Shown here: positions 45,886 through 56,504 of the stretch, one piece after another
Layout: every line of letters starts with the position of its first letter
Position numbering within the stretch: position 1 is the first letter of the stretch
DNA from: Balaenoptera acutorostrata
Lineage: Eukaryota; Chordata; Mammalia; Artiodactyla; Balaenopteridae
Assembly: GCF_949987535.1 (NCBI RefSeq)
Contig: NC_080067.1
Coordinates: 58,214,405 to 58,278,404, forward strand
Direction: 5' to 3'
Length of the DNA: 64,000 nt
The notes under the pieces: generated by a model
What the model saw: the letters and a program-made list of their open reading frames with translations, nothing else
What the model was told of the DNA's origin: nothing
The model's database searches: none
Translations under genes and position numbers: made by a program

Positions 45886-46439
45886 CTTTAAAAATAAATG
45901 AGTATAAAATTTTAATATCTACTGAGAAACATTCATTTGTATTATGATTAGAAGGAGTGGCCATATTGACTGGTGACAAATTCTATTTGACTCCTTTCTT
46001 CATAAGCTCCATTATTGATTATATATATATATGTACTGTATGTGATAAATATGAAGAAATAACTAAGTACAAGGCACTGTCTTCAGCAAGGGAGAACATT
46101 ACTGAAATTTATGGAACACAATTCTTTTCAGTTTTATAGTTAAGGAATAATCATTTGGATATCAAGTAAGAGATGGTTCTTTTATTAACAAGTCTCAATA
46201 TTTTAAAAATGCAAGATTTTTAATTTAATATACTTCCATACAGTCAAAATATCACTTACTCATGACCTTTCATTGTGTTATATTGCTGAGAAATATTAGT
46301 CTAGAGAGTAGAAGTAAAAGCATAGTCACAATTAATAAACTTTTGCTTTATTTTTCATGTTGCAATCAGTCTTTAACCATGACGTAATGACATTTCAGAC
46401 AATACTGCTCGGTGAGGCATTTGGCTCATCCTGGGAAAG
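45886..46439. other. No recognisable feature
   Basis: AT-rich unique sequence with a short (AT)n run at 46019-46030. The frame at 45957-46139 is unsupported. Confidence 0.5.
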
Positions 46440-46985
46440 TAGAAGAGTGAAATGAGGAGAACACAGGCTCCAGAGTCAGGCCCAAGATGAATTCTAAGCT
46501 CTGCCACACACTAGTTTCATGAATTTGGGCAAGTTCTTTTTTTTTTAAAGAGGAGGTTCTGGAAACAAGATCAATTTTTTTTTTTTTTTTTTTGGCTGTG
46601 CTGGGTCTTCGTTTCTGTGCGAGGGCTTCCTCTAGTTGCGGCAAGCGGGGACCACTCTTCATTGCGGTGCGCGGGCCTCTCACTATCGCAGCCTCTCTTG
46701 TTGCGGAGCACAGGCTCCAGACGCGCAGGCTCAGTAATTGTGGCTCACGGGCCTAGTTGCTCCGCAGCATGTGGGATCTTCCCAGACCAGGGCTCGGACC
46801 CGTGTCCCCTGCATTGGCAGGCAGATTCTCAACCACTGCGCCACCAGGGAAGCCCATGGGCAAGTTCTTTAATCTCCCTTTGCCTCAGTTTTCTCATCTG
46901 TAAAATAGGTATAAAAAAAGGTAATGGGCTTAATAGTGCCTGACGTGGTAGGAAATTCATGATGAAGATTAACAATTACTATAGT
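46440..46985 (+). mobile_element. MIR SINE split by a younger SINE
   Basis: The MIR left half (ACACAGGCTCCAGAGTCAGG, AGCTCTGCCACACACTAGTT, TGAATTTGGGCAAGTTCTTT) ends at 46539. The right half (AATCTCCCTTTGCCTCAGTT, TTCTCATCTGTAAAATAGGT) resumes at 46871. The interruption is the antisense CHR SINE, and the duplicated MIR bases are its target-site duplication. It fixes the relative age: MIR first, SINE later. Confidence 0.92.
46526..46870 (-). mobile_element. CHR-type SINE with 3' extension
   Basis: An antisense SINE body spans about 46594-46855 (minus strand: from GGGCTTCCCTGGTGGCGCAG to CACAGCCAAA). Its first A-tail is the T-run at 46575-46593. Beyond it are about 28 nt of other sequence (46547-46574) and a second A10 tail (T-run 46537-46546). 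The target duplications TGGGCAAGTTCTTT at 46526-46539 and 46857-46870 are identical and place the extra sequence inside the inserted unit. Frames at 46426-46943 are SINE artefacts. Confidence 0.93.
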
Positions 46986-47369
46986 CATTAGTGATTTCTA
47001 CCAATTATGGTTGTTGGTAAAGGAAGCTCTACATACTACGTGGAGTATTCACAAATTATTTATAAAGCAGGCAATGCGTTATTTGTTTTATATTTGCCAC
47101 TTAAAGTGCTATCTCTGTACTCGCAAGAATAAGTGGAAGGAAGAGTAAACTATCTAGCTAATCTAGGGCAAAAGATTTTTCCCTTGGTTTATTCAGATAA
47201 CTGACCCCTGAAGTATGCTTTCTTTTTTTACTTGAATTATAGTTATAATTTTCTCCATTCTCCACACAGTGTGTGTAGTCAGCCTAGGTGTTATTCAATA
47301 GACCTGTTCCAACGTCTACTGTGATTGATTTATTTAGAAATATCTCCAGGCCAAAATGAGAATGAAAAT
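46986..47369. other. No recognisable feature
   Basis: Unique AT-rich sequence. Confidence 0.5.
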
Positions 47370-47494
47370 AAATGGAACAGATCACAACATTGTAAAACAA
47401 TTATACTCCAATAAAGATGTAAATAAATAAATAAATTAAATTAAATTTATTCTTTTTAATCCTAAAAGAAGAAAAGAAACGAAATGGAACAGAT
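47370..47494 (+). mobile_element. Micro L1 insertion (99 bp) with 3' extension
   Basis: Perfect 13-bp target duplications AAATGGAACAGAT (47370-47382 and 47482-47494) bound 99 bp. The insert starts with the last about 40 nt of L1 (CACAACATTGTAAAACAATT, then ATACTCCAATAAAGATG). It continues with a TAAA-rich tail, and then about 20 nt of unrelated sequence (TTTATTCTTTTTAATCC, 47445-47461) before a second A-rich end (AAAAGAAGAAAAGAAACG). Confidence 0.88.
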
Positions 47495-47929
47495 GAAAGT
47501 GCCCTGTTGCAAGCAAGAGCTACAAATTGAGGTTAAGAGTAATTGCTTTGGCTTAATCGTTATTTGTAATCTTAGAACAAATGCAAATCTTCCCTTAGGA
47601 GCAATAAATCCAGTGCTTAAAGTAGAAGATGAGTATTTCACTGCCTAGCAATGGGAAGCCACAGCTGAATGCTAAATGCAGCCATGTAAAAATTTCCTCA
47701 GGTCCTTCAACTGAACTGATAATGCAGGGGATATGGTGGACACAGAAATACCTCAGAAAATGAATATCGAGGTATGATTTATTTGCTCTATGTATTTTCT
47801 TTTTCCAAGACACTTTATAAAAACTTTGTCTTTGTATTTACAAACTCTTCATGTGCTCTTTCTCAAAAATACTTTATATTTATCCTGAGTCTGGCTTTCA
47901 TAAAGCCTGATGTGCTTCTTGTGGTTATG
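47495..47929. other. Unique sequence
   Basis: No repeat was recognised. Opposed frames at 47595-47813 and 47774-47989 have no recognisable family. Confidence 0.45.
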
Positions 47930-48070
47930 AGTCTTCACACCTTCATCACTGAAGTAGATGATAAGGTGAAGTTATTATCTTTATTTTAAAGAGATGAGAA
48001 TAGAAATATTGAGAGGTTCGGTGACTTTCCCAAGGTTATAAAATCATTCTGTGATAGATCTGGGGAGAGT
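47930..48070 (-). mobile_element. MIR SINE remnant (antisense)
   Basis: TTATCTTTATTTTAAAGAGA, TGAGAATAGAAATATTGAGA, GGTTCGGTGACTTTCCCAAG and GTTATAAAATCATTCTGTGA follow the antisense MIR core, eroded. Confidence 0.7.
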
Positions 48071-49119
48071 ATAAAGTATATGTAATTCAAACTCATTTCA
48101 ACTACCATATCATTGTTTTCCAGATTATTTTTTAAAGTCAGTAGGTTATTATTAGTAGTGAAATTATGGTAACCATAGTGATAAACTAAAGGTTGTCATT
48201 AGATTCCTCAAATATTCAACAAATGCAGGGCCAAGATTATGATATAAGAAATGCCGTATTTATTTTAAAATAAATTGCTTGCCTCATAAGAGAATAGTAT
48301 TAAAGCTTAGATAGGATGATATTGAGTTTTTGGTGATATATCAGTTACCTTGTTGTCTTCATTATGAAGAATAAATGAGATTCCAAGGTCCATGTGTACC
48401 TACAAGATTATTTAGAAACATAAGTTGCAGAAAAGACTTGGGTAGGTAAAATTGAATATGTGTATTTGAGAAAGTGATGGGTGCAGTGGGAGAGAAAATA
48501 TATTGGAGTGTTGCAATGGAATAATGAAAAATATCAGTATTCAGACAGTTTCTGCTGTATACATAGTCAGGGTCAAGCATCAAGTAGATTGTTTTAGTCT
48601 CCCCGACTGAGATCATGCCACCTTAAGATTATTTGTTAGATGTTGGCAAGAAGAAAGGTTAGTATGGTATAAATGTATTTTAAACTTAAAACATTTATTT
48701 TGTTGATTTTTAAAGAATACTGTGTCAACCCTTGAGAGGAAGGAGGGCAATGCAGAGTCTGTGGCAAAACCAGAGTAGTTACACTGCTTTAGACAAATGG
48801 GTATGTTTCAACTCTAGCGAAATGGAACATTTCTGGGGGTTATTACCCTAAGACTGCTATCCAAATGTGATCTCAGCTTTCTCACAAGATCCTTAATAGT
48901 TTAAGAATAGAATTTTAGTTTGAAATCCATTTCTAAGGGGCAACATCCACAAGGCCACCCTCCGACACCTTTTAATGTGTAACCTCCTCCTGTAGAAGCC
49001 ACCTAGTGAAGTTTTGATCTGTGCTCATAGTTAATCATTTATGATGCCATGGATTGGGAGGGACATTCTTTCCAAAACAGTGACAGAATTATAGCAATAT
49101 AATCCCAAGTTGATTCAGT
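48071..49119. other. No recognisable feature
   Basis: Unique AT-rich sequence. The minus-strand frame at 48362-48616 is unsupported. Confidence 0.5.
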
Positions 49120-49690
49120 GAGACCAACTATTTTCCTTTAATAAAATAAAAGAGCTGTCAAGCACCGTTTATGCCCCCCGCCGCCATTTCTATATGAAAA
49201 GAACGCAGCCCCTTCTTTCAATTTAGTAAGGAGGCAAAAAAGTCACGGAAGAGTTAGAGATGAAAGAAAAATTAAACACAATGCAAAAGTGAGAGTGCCT
49301 TTTAGCATACATTAGGGAGATGAGAGTAAAATATCAAGGACATTAGTATCGCGGGCAATCGTTCCCTCACAAAAAGAAACCACCAGTAACTGAAGGAAAG
49401 TTTGCAGCTTTATCACTCTTTCTCTTTCCTGTAGACTACAATGTGTTGTCCAATTTTCGTGCGAATCTGACCTAGCTGAATGGTTGCATTTAGCTAACAA
49501 AGAAAATTAACAAGTGCAAGTTTATTTTTGAGCTGTTTACAGAGAAATGTCATGCCATTATAGCAAAAGTAGATGTGGCGGTCAGAAATATTTTACAGGG
49601 TACAAATGGCTTTAATGATGGGGCAAAGGTGTTAATCTTTTGCCCTCTAAAGCCTGATATTAAGTTACTGATGATTTATACATATAAAGC
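49120..49690. other. Unique block, candidate conserved non-coding element
   Basis: There are no repeat landmarks across about 570 bp. It retains several CpGs in an AT-rich setting (CACCGTTTATG, CCCCGCCGCCATTTC, AGTATCGCGGGCAATCG, TTTTCGTGCGAATC). The frame at 49312-49500 has no recognised family. An enhancer-like role is inference only. Confidence 0.4.
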
Positions 49691-49789
49691 AAATGTGGGA
49701 AAAGCTCACTTTTAATTTTATTCCTGTAAAGATGGTAAATCTCACCTTCATCAATTATCTGCCTCATTCAATAATTAAGAATCCAGTTA

Positions 49790-49920
49790 ATTTGTTTGAG
49801 ATAATACATGTATTCTCTGAGTGCCTACTCTGTACCAAGCATGATGTTAATGACTGCGATGTTTATAAAAATAAATGAGATAATATTCCTTACTTCCTGG
49901 AGATCATAAGCAAGTAGAAG
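49790..49920 (-). mobile_element. L2-like 3' end (antisense)
   Basis: TCTCTGAGTGCCTACTCTGT is followed by ACCAAGCATGATGTTAATGA and TTCCTTACTTCCTGGAGATC. This is the antisense L2 terminus. Confidence 0.65.
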
Positions 49921-50439
49921 ACTCAGACTATAAGAAAGAGAAGGGGCAGCCTATGAATTTTGAGGTACAAAAAACTTGGGAACTATGGAAAAGGGAGAAA
50001 GAATATGGTTTAGCTTCTTCTTTTTAAAAAAAAGGTATTTAAATGGGTTTTGAAAGATCAGCAAGAGTCTAACAAGAGATTGGCTTGCTGAGAAAACAGA
50101 TTTATATTTGATTTATTTCTTTGCAGATGAGGAGCAAGGATATCACTAAGTTGCCGTGTTTTCCATGTGAGAGGCATGGTTTGCAAGAAATTACTGGGTA
50201 CCTTGATCTGCAATAACCAGATGAGTGACACTTCATAACATTATTTACCTGTATTTTTCAATATAGCAAACCTCCTCTTGACGCAGCATACTGCCGCCAC
50301 ATGGAACAACATAAATTTACTGAATAAACCCTCTGTGCTCTCTCGCAGGCCTTCTCTGCATGGTTTCCTTTGTGTTCTGGGAGTCCACACCACGCTCTTA
50401 TCCACTGAACATATGCACATATACCTGGCTATTTATTAG
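49921..50439. other. No recognisable feature
   Basis: Unique sequence. Confidence 0.5.
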
Positions 50440-50745
50440 GTCTTGATGGCTCATTGGGGAAGTCCCCTCTTCTGAGAAGCATTTTCTGAAATCATGCATC
50501 CCAAATCTAGATTAAATATTCCTCCTCAGGGCCACCAGCCCATTGCTGTTACCTTTATCATAGCACTTACTTCATTCTATTTCAGTTGTCAGTTTGTTTT
50601 TCTGTCTCTTCCGCTGGACTGTAAATTCCTTGAGGGCAAAGACCAAATAATATAGGATAAGCTTTTTTAGCTACAACACCTAGAAAAGAGCCTGCCTTCT
50701 GGAAGGCACCAACTCAATAAATATTTGTTGACTGGGAAAAATACA
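50440..50745 (+). mobile_element. L2 LINE 3' end (sense)
   Basis: GAAGTCCCCTCTTCTGAGAA, TTATCATAGCACTTACTTCA, CTGGACTGTAAATTCCTTGA, GGGCAAAGACCAAATAATAT and AACTCAATAAATATTTGTTG match the L2 3' end in order ('cagaggccttccctga', 'atcatagcacttatcac', 'ctgtaagctccttgaggg', 'tcaataaatatttgttga'). Confidence 0.9.
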
Positions 50746-51559
50746 AATAGAAAAATGTAGAAAGAATGGCTCTGAATAAACTTGGGGTCTCATCCAGTCT
50801 TCAGTTGGCCAGTAAAATCAATAAGTGATTATATTCCCCTCACCATAGGTCTTGTACTTCCTCTCACCTTCACTTTTCATATTTGTAATTAACAGAACCT
50901 ACCAATGTTTCCTTCAAAATATTTCTTTTCCCTTGCCTCTTCTTTTTTTTATCTCTACTAACATTGCCCTAATGCAGTACCTCATTTTTCACCTGGACAA
51001 TATTGCAATAACCTCTTAACTGGTCTCCCAGTTGCAATAAATGTCTATTAAATTGAAATGGTTGAATTGTTTAAAGTAAGCCTCTTATTTTGAAAATAAA
51101 TCAACCAGCAAATACCTGCTACCTGCCAACAGTATGTACTGTGATGTGCTTTGGGGGAGTCAGAAGAAGCAGAGCATAGAAACTGCCATTCTACTCCCAA
51201 AACACTGTCATGTGGGCATGGAGAACCATGAGAAAGTGCTTCTTAAAGTGCGTCATGCATGCAAATCACTTGGGGGTCTTACTGAAATACAGACTCAGTA
51301 GGTCTTGGGTGATGCCTGAGATTTTGCATTTCCAATAAGTTGCCAGGTGATGCTGGTGTCGCTGACCTGTGCACCATCCTTTCAGTAGAAAGACAGTAAA
51401 ACCCACTAAGTGACTTAGAGTGGCCTTACAGTGAAGATTCTAAGGGCAGGCAGAGTTCAGAGGCAGCAGGAGATAGAATGAGAAAGTCTCCAGGTTGAGA
51501 GAAGAATGTAAGCTGAGAAGATGCAAGTCTGTGCCCTTTTCCCATCAGTTTTTGACTTG
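50746..51559. other. Mixed; L2 fragment at 50975-51040
   Basis: TCACCTGGACAATATTGCAA and TAACCTCTTAACTGGTCTCC (50991-51029) are an internal L2 landmark in sense orientation. The rest, including 51100-51420, is unrecognised. Confidence 0.5.
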
Positions 51560-52150
51560 GCTCACTTCTCTTCTCCTCTTTAAAGCCTGTGAATCTCCGC
51601 AGCACTGCTGCTCTTCTTCCCAACTCCATTCTTATCTGTCCTCTAAAGTACACTCAGAAAGATCTTTATAAAATCCAAATCTGATGTTGCCACTCGTAGG
51701 CTTAAAGCCCTGTAGTGTCTTCCCATCACCTGCCATATAAATTCCAGACTTGAAGATCTGTCCCCCAGGAGCAGTGCCCAGCTCTCTAGCCTCACTTTCC
51801 ACCACTTCCACCACACGTAACCTGTGTTTGCCAGGCTTTACCTCATGCTTTCTTACCTCTGCTTTTCACAGCCTGCTGCCTTTGTCTGGAAAGCCCTGCC
51901 CCATTGTTTATCCTGTCTGTCTTGCAAGGCAGAATTAGGTATCTCAGTGCCTCTTTTAGTTCCATAGCACAAAACACATGATTGCATTCTTCTGTTTATT
52001 TCCACTGATGCCATCTCTCCCATATGAACCTCTATTTGGAAGGATCTGAATCTCATCTTTCTTTGCATTTGCTACCTATAAGACTTTGTTCAAAATATCG
52101 AAGGTGCTTCAATAACCATTGGCTAAGAGAATGAATGAATGAATAAATCC
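51560..52150 (+). mobile_element. L2 LINE (sense, long 3' fragment)
   Basis: AGAAAGATCTTTATAAAATC, CCAAATCTGATGTTGCCACT, TAAAGCCCTGTAGTGTCTTC, TCACTTTCCACCACTTCCAC, GCCTTTGTCTGGAAAGCCCT, CTGCCCCATTGTTTATCCTG and GAGAATGAATGAATGAATAA run in L2 consensus order. Frames at 51426-52068 lie across it and are artefacts. Confidence 0.88.
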
Positions 52151-53319
52151 CAACTAGTTACTTACTTAAATATCTTCACTTACTAAAAAATAATTTATAA
52201 CAGCACTAATAAACAAAACCAATACATACTGGGATGAGTTTTCAATATACGGAGGAAGCAAATGTTGGGGTGAAAGGGGAGGAGAAAGAAGGTAGAGGAG
52301 GGAAATTCTAGGACACCATGCAACAGGAGAGGGAGGACAGATATTTGTCACTTACACTTGTCTCTGCTCTCCTGCACATGCACACACACACGCACACATG
52401 CACAGGACATTCGTAATTTAAGCTGCCCTAAAAAATCCTACCAAATCTGAGCTCATCTCCAGAAATCAGTAGAAAAGGCAGGAAAGTGTGTAAATACTCC
52501 TTATTTTCAGGTCACTTATTATTTGCCTAAGTCCTGGAAGTCGTGTCTCAGATATTGGATTGAACTGAAATGAGAGGTCTCATGGTGAGAACAGTCAATG
52601 TTCCCCCTATTTACAGAAGGCATGGACAGGCTTATAGAAAACATATATGAATTATTATTTTTCAGTTGAAAGCGAAGCTCAACCTTGAATGTCAGGGAGC
52701 AATTCAAAGATGATCCTGAATAAAAATAAATCATGCCTCATAGCAACGCCTGAGAAAGCCACATAAATGATCACGTTGGTAAAAGAGAAACTATCTTTAG
52801 CATCTTTTCTAGACCACCTCTCAATAGAAAAATATAAAAGTCAAAAATATTAGATATAGTGATAAGCAGTCAAACAGATGAAAAGATTACTTGCCATTTA
52901 CACTGAATATATTATCGGAATTATTGTTACTCAGAAATCTTACATCATTAATATGAAAGGAACTTGACAATGAGTAAAATGACTTAAAAGTATTCTGTAC
53001 ATCTCACTCCAAACAAAAAGCACTAAATCAAAATTAATGTAAATAGAAACATCAATGGGCAGTTATAGTGTAGCGTAGTGTCACATTACGTGAGTGTTAA
53101 CCTCAAGGGTACTTCAGATAATTCTTCTATAACAGTTAAATATATGTAACTTATTTCCCCCCCAAATTTTAATATTACTTTTCTATATTATTCTTCATTT
53201 TAATCTTTTTTACCCCCAATACTTTAGAGTGCTTTACCAGGTTATAAATGCAATACTTATTGAAGTCAAACAAATTGATTTATGATTAGTTACCATATCA
53301 GTCAGTCAGAGCATCTACC
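52151..53319. other. Unique sequence with (CA)n patch
   Basis: An impure (CA)n microsatellite lies at 52376-52402. No gene or dispersed repeat was recognised; frames at 52166-52351 and 52519-52734 are unsupported. Confidence 0.5.
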
Positions 53320-53680
53320 TATATGCTGAGCACTACACTGAAGGAAATAGAAGAAACAGACGCGTGGGCGCTGCCTACCTTCCTGGGCATTAAAATGTAG
53401 ACAAAAGACAATACAAACAGTGAGAACAGTGAGGAACTGTGGAAGCTAGTACATACGCTCTATCCTGTAGCTCAGAATGAAAGTGCTGTGGGATTCAGTG
53501 TTGAGAAGTTCTACAATTCAGGCTTGGTTTTATGGGTTGGGGATGGAAAGATGAAAAAGACTTACAGGAGGAGCTAGGTATGAAGTGAAGTCCAGAGTGA
53601 AGAGACATGAGGAGATGTAAAGCTCTTCGGAGTCAAGGAAAGGTGTGATCATAGATCTAGAGACAGGAATGAGTATAATA
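53320..53680 (-). mobile_element. L2-like remnant (antisense)
   Basis: TATGCTGAGCACTACACTGA, CGCTGCCTACCTTCCTGGGC, AATGTAGACAAAAGACAATA and GCTGTGGGATTCAGTG follow the antisense L2 end ('gctgccctcaaggag', 'gacagacaagtaaacaa', 'gctatgggagcacag'). Confidence 0.55.
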
Positions 53681-54049
53681 CACAGCCAGGTGCCTGTAGC
53701 ACAACGAAGATTTAAGTGGGACCGTTTAGAATTGCTACACGCACAACCTGCCCAACTGTATTCAGAGGCCCTGCTGAGTGGATCCCAGTGTGTATGACAA
53801 AGTAATGAACATAAATATTAGATACATGAAAAAGTTACAAATCTTAATGGCACTTAAAATAAGTATTAAAAGATGAGAATGGAAAGTAATGAGGAATGTA
53901 GTCATACTTTTAAATAATTACTGGCAATGGTGGCCTAGAATAGAAATTAACAAAAAAAAATCTGTTGAAATACTGATGCTCTATACAGTTTATATACATA
54001 GGTTTAAACTGCATTTATCCCCTTATATTGTACTTTCTTCATTATATTT
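53681..54049. other. No recognisable feature
   Basis: Unique AT-rich sequence; the short frame at 53889-54098 is unsupported. Confidence 0.5.
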
Positions 54050-54175
54050 AAGTCTTCACGTGCTAAGCTATGACATCCTTGAGAACAGGGACTTTTAATC
54101 TCACTGTATCTCCAGATCCTAACATAAAGCCTAGAACAGAGTAGGCACTCAATAAATGTTTACTGGATAAATGAA
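54050..54175 (+). mobile_element. L2 LINE 3' end (sense)
   Basis: CTATGACATCCTTGAGAACA, GGGACTTTTAATCTCACTGT, AGCCTAGAACAGAGTAGGCA and CTCAATAAATGTTTACTGGA match the L2 3' terminus. Confidence 0.85.
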
Positions 54176-54877
54176 GCAAATGATAAAAGAGGAAATAAAC
54201 TATATTAATAAAACTAGCAGAGTCAATGTTCAGAAAGGAAAGATAGCTATTTCAAAGGCCCTAAGTGACTCTCAGCAATAAAGCATCCTGAAGCATCTAC
54301 TTTATGTGTACATTTACACCTTATGCTTGAAAAAGTTGTGTTATTTCAAGTAACTTTTCCTAAAACAAAATCTCAATTATCTTTTTCTCCCCGTCCCCCA
54401 CCCGTTGTTCTATAGAGTCCCATTGCTTTTAGTTTTACATTTGGTGTCAGCCTTTTCAGCTCTTTCACTATTTTCTTTTAGTATTTTTGTGACCTTAAGG
54501 AATTGGAATGGAGTTTCTTTCACTTTCTCGTAGCAGGTAGTTAACATTATGCAAGGAGAAAAACATCACCATAGACTAATCAGAACAAATTGCAGGAGTT
54601 TTACCTAATGCTTGTGCATCAGACCTAACACATCGACTAGCATATCCAATTTATCATTTCTGATAGACTAGAGTCTAGTTTATATTTGCCAGACAGTGCT
54701 GCTTCTCAAAGCATAGTTTTCCACCCTGTCATGTCCGAAGGGATTATTTTTACTTCTCCTTTGAGAAGTGCCAAGTTTGGCTACCATTTTTACTTTTTTC
54801 CAACCTCCAAGGGGCTCGGGAATCAATATGAAAGCAGGTCTTTGATTGTCCATGCTTAAATGAAACATAGTAATTCC
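54176..54877. other. No recognisable feature
   Basis: Unique sequence; the frame at 54680-54913 is unsupported. Confidence 0.5.
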
Positions 54878-54980
54878 AAAGATATTTATTGAGCACCTAC
54901 TACACAAGACCACGTTCTAAGTGCTTTGAGGGATGTAGAGGTAAATCGTGCATGAACCTGAACTCAAAGAACATGGTCTC
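54878..54980 (-). mobile_element. L2-like 3' end (antisense)
   Basis: AGATATTTATTGAGCACCTA, CTACACAAGACCACGTTCTA, AGTGCTTTGAGGGATGTAGA and CTCAAAGAACATGGTCTC are the antisense L2 terminus. Confidence 0.75.
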
Positions 54981-55039
54981 TTCTGGAACTTAAGATATGT
55001 ATATATTAGTTACAAAGCAGGAATGAATAAATTTAGTAC

Positions 55040-55190
55040 AATGATTTAGAGCACAGACCTGGGAAAGCAGCCTTGGATTTGTATCTTGTCTCCCATATTA
55101 GGAGCTGTGTGACATCAGACAAGATACATTAACCTCTCTGAGCTTTATTTTCCTCATCTGTGAAATGAAGAATACTGATTTCTGTTTCTG
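55040..55190 (+). mobile_element. MIR SINE (sense)
   Basis: ATTTAGAGCACAGACCTGGG, TTAGGAGCTGTGTGACATCA, GACAAGATACATTAACCTCT and TTTTCCTCATCTGTGAAATG reproduce the MIR core in order. Confidence 0.85.
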
Positions 55191-55529
55191 GATTCTTGAG
55201 CTACAATTTGAATAAAGCCAAACCCTCTGGTGGAGTATGAAAGAGACAAAGCATGTGCTACCTTAACATTGTTCTGTACCTGGCACACGTATGAAACACT
55301 TAACCAGTACCTGGCACAAAGCAAAGTGCTTTCTAAGTTTAGAGAAATGATGTTTTTGCTGTATAGATTATCTGAATTTTATCTGAGACAGAAAGACCGA
55401 TAAGATTTAGATATAGAAAATGTAAGGGCAAGGTGTAAGAAGAAGGGTGTTAACATTGTACACAATAATTCCAAAGGCTGGGAGATTTGGTGTAGATTAT
55501 TAATTTTCTTAATAGTTGTGTTTATCTAA
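55191..55529. other. Unique sequence; possible MIR/L2 continuation
   Basis: Two repeats of a TGTACCTGGCACACGTATGA-like and CAGTACCTGGCACAAAGCAA-like phrase (55276-55326) resemble the MIR/L2 3' landmark 'gtgcctggcacatagt'. Confidence 0.4.
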
Positions 55530-55725
55530 ATATTAAATGTCTACAGTGTATGAAACACCATGCTAGGTGCCGTGGGGAGGAATGGCACAAATATAAATGG
55601 TCTCTGCTCTCACAGGAGTAATTAACTAGTAGAGGAAAATGTGTACAAACATCATGGTGAGGGATAAAAAAGAAAGGGGCCACAGGACAAGGACTCAGTG
55701 AGGGATAAGTGTGAAAGTAGCCATT
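55530..55725 (-). mobile_element. L2-like remnant (antisense)
   Basis: AAACACCATGCTAGGTGCCG, TGGTCTCTGCTCTCACAGGA and GTGTACAAACATCATGGTGA follow the antisense L2 terminus ('ccctgtgctaggtgctg', 'ggtccctgccctcaagg', 'gtaaacaaa'). Confidence 0.65.
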
Positions 55726-55860
55726 CTTTATATCTCAAATCAGGTCAATTCCTTCATGATGTATCCTGTCTTAAACATGGTTCCAGACCCGTGGAAATAA
55801 TGGTTGATTATTTTATCCTCACCTAGTAGCTAGATCAGGGGCCAGAGAGAAGAACAACTT

Positions 55861-56228
55861 CAAATCCCATCCTAGTGGGACTTCCCTCATGGCACAGTGG
55901 CTAAGAATCCGCCTGCCAATGCAGGGGACATGGGTTCGAGCCCTGGTCCGGGAAGATCCCACATGCCACGGAGTGACTAAGCCCGTGTGCCACAACTACT
56001 GAGCCTGCTCTCTCTAGAGCCTGCTAGCCACAACTACTGAGCCGCGTGCCACAACTACTGAAGCCCACGCGCCTAGAACCCATGCTCCGCAACAAGAGAA
56101 GACACCGCAATGAGAAACCCGCGCACTGCAGCGAAGAGTAGCCCCCACTCGCCTCAACTAGAGAAAGCCTGTACACAGCAACAAAGACCCAACACAGCCA
56201 AAAAAAAAAAAAGAAACCTATCCTAGTG
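55861..56228 (+). mobile_element. CHR-2-like SINE (sense, full length)
   Basis: It begins GGGACTTCCCTCATGGCACA at about 55879. An A-box-like TGGCACAGTGGCTAAG region and a B-box-like GGGTTCGAGCCC (55932-55943) lie in the tRNA-derived head. Three copies of GCCACAACTACTGA (55989, 56027, 56048) follow. The tail is GACCCAACACAGCC plus an A12 run (56187-56212). Target duplications: AAATCCCATCCTAGTG (55862-55877) and GAAACCTATCCTAGTG (56213-56228). It is longer than the three antisense SINEs and belongs to a different subfamily. Confidence 0.93.
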
Positions 56229-56504
56229 ACATGCTTACTAACTCAGATCAGAAGGTTGGGGATTTGTAAGCAGAGAGCTGCCTAGGAAATTTGGCAACCA
56301 TGATAGGGAGTCAACCAAATTCGACAGGGTCCCAAAAAAACCTGCAGACCTTAGGATGAGGCCTGTAACTGGAGAGCTTCTTAGAAGTCATGAGTGATGA
56401 CGTTAACTATTTCTAGCTCCACCTTGACTTGATGGGCTCCTGGGAGAAACATTTCCTAATCACTAACCTCTACTCATGATTTTTTCATTGGTAGAAGTTA
56501 ATAT
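56229..56504. other. No recognisable feature
   Basis: Unique sequence. Confidence 0.5.
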
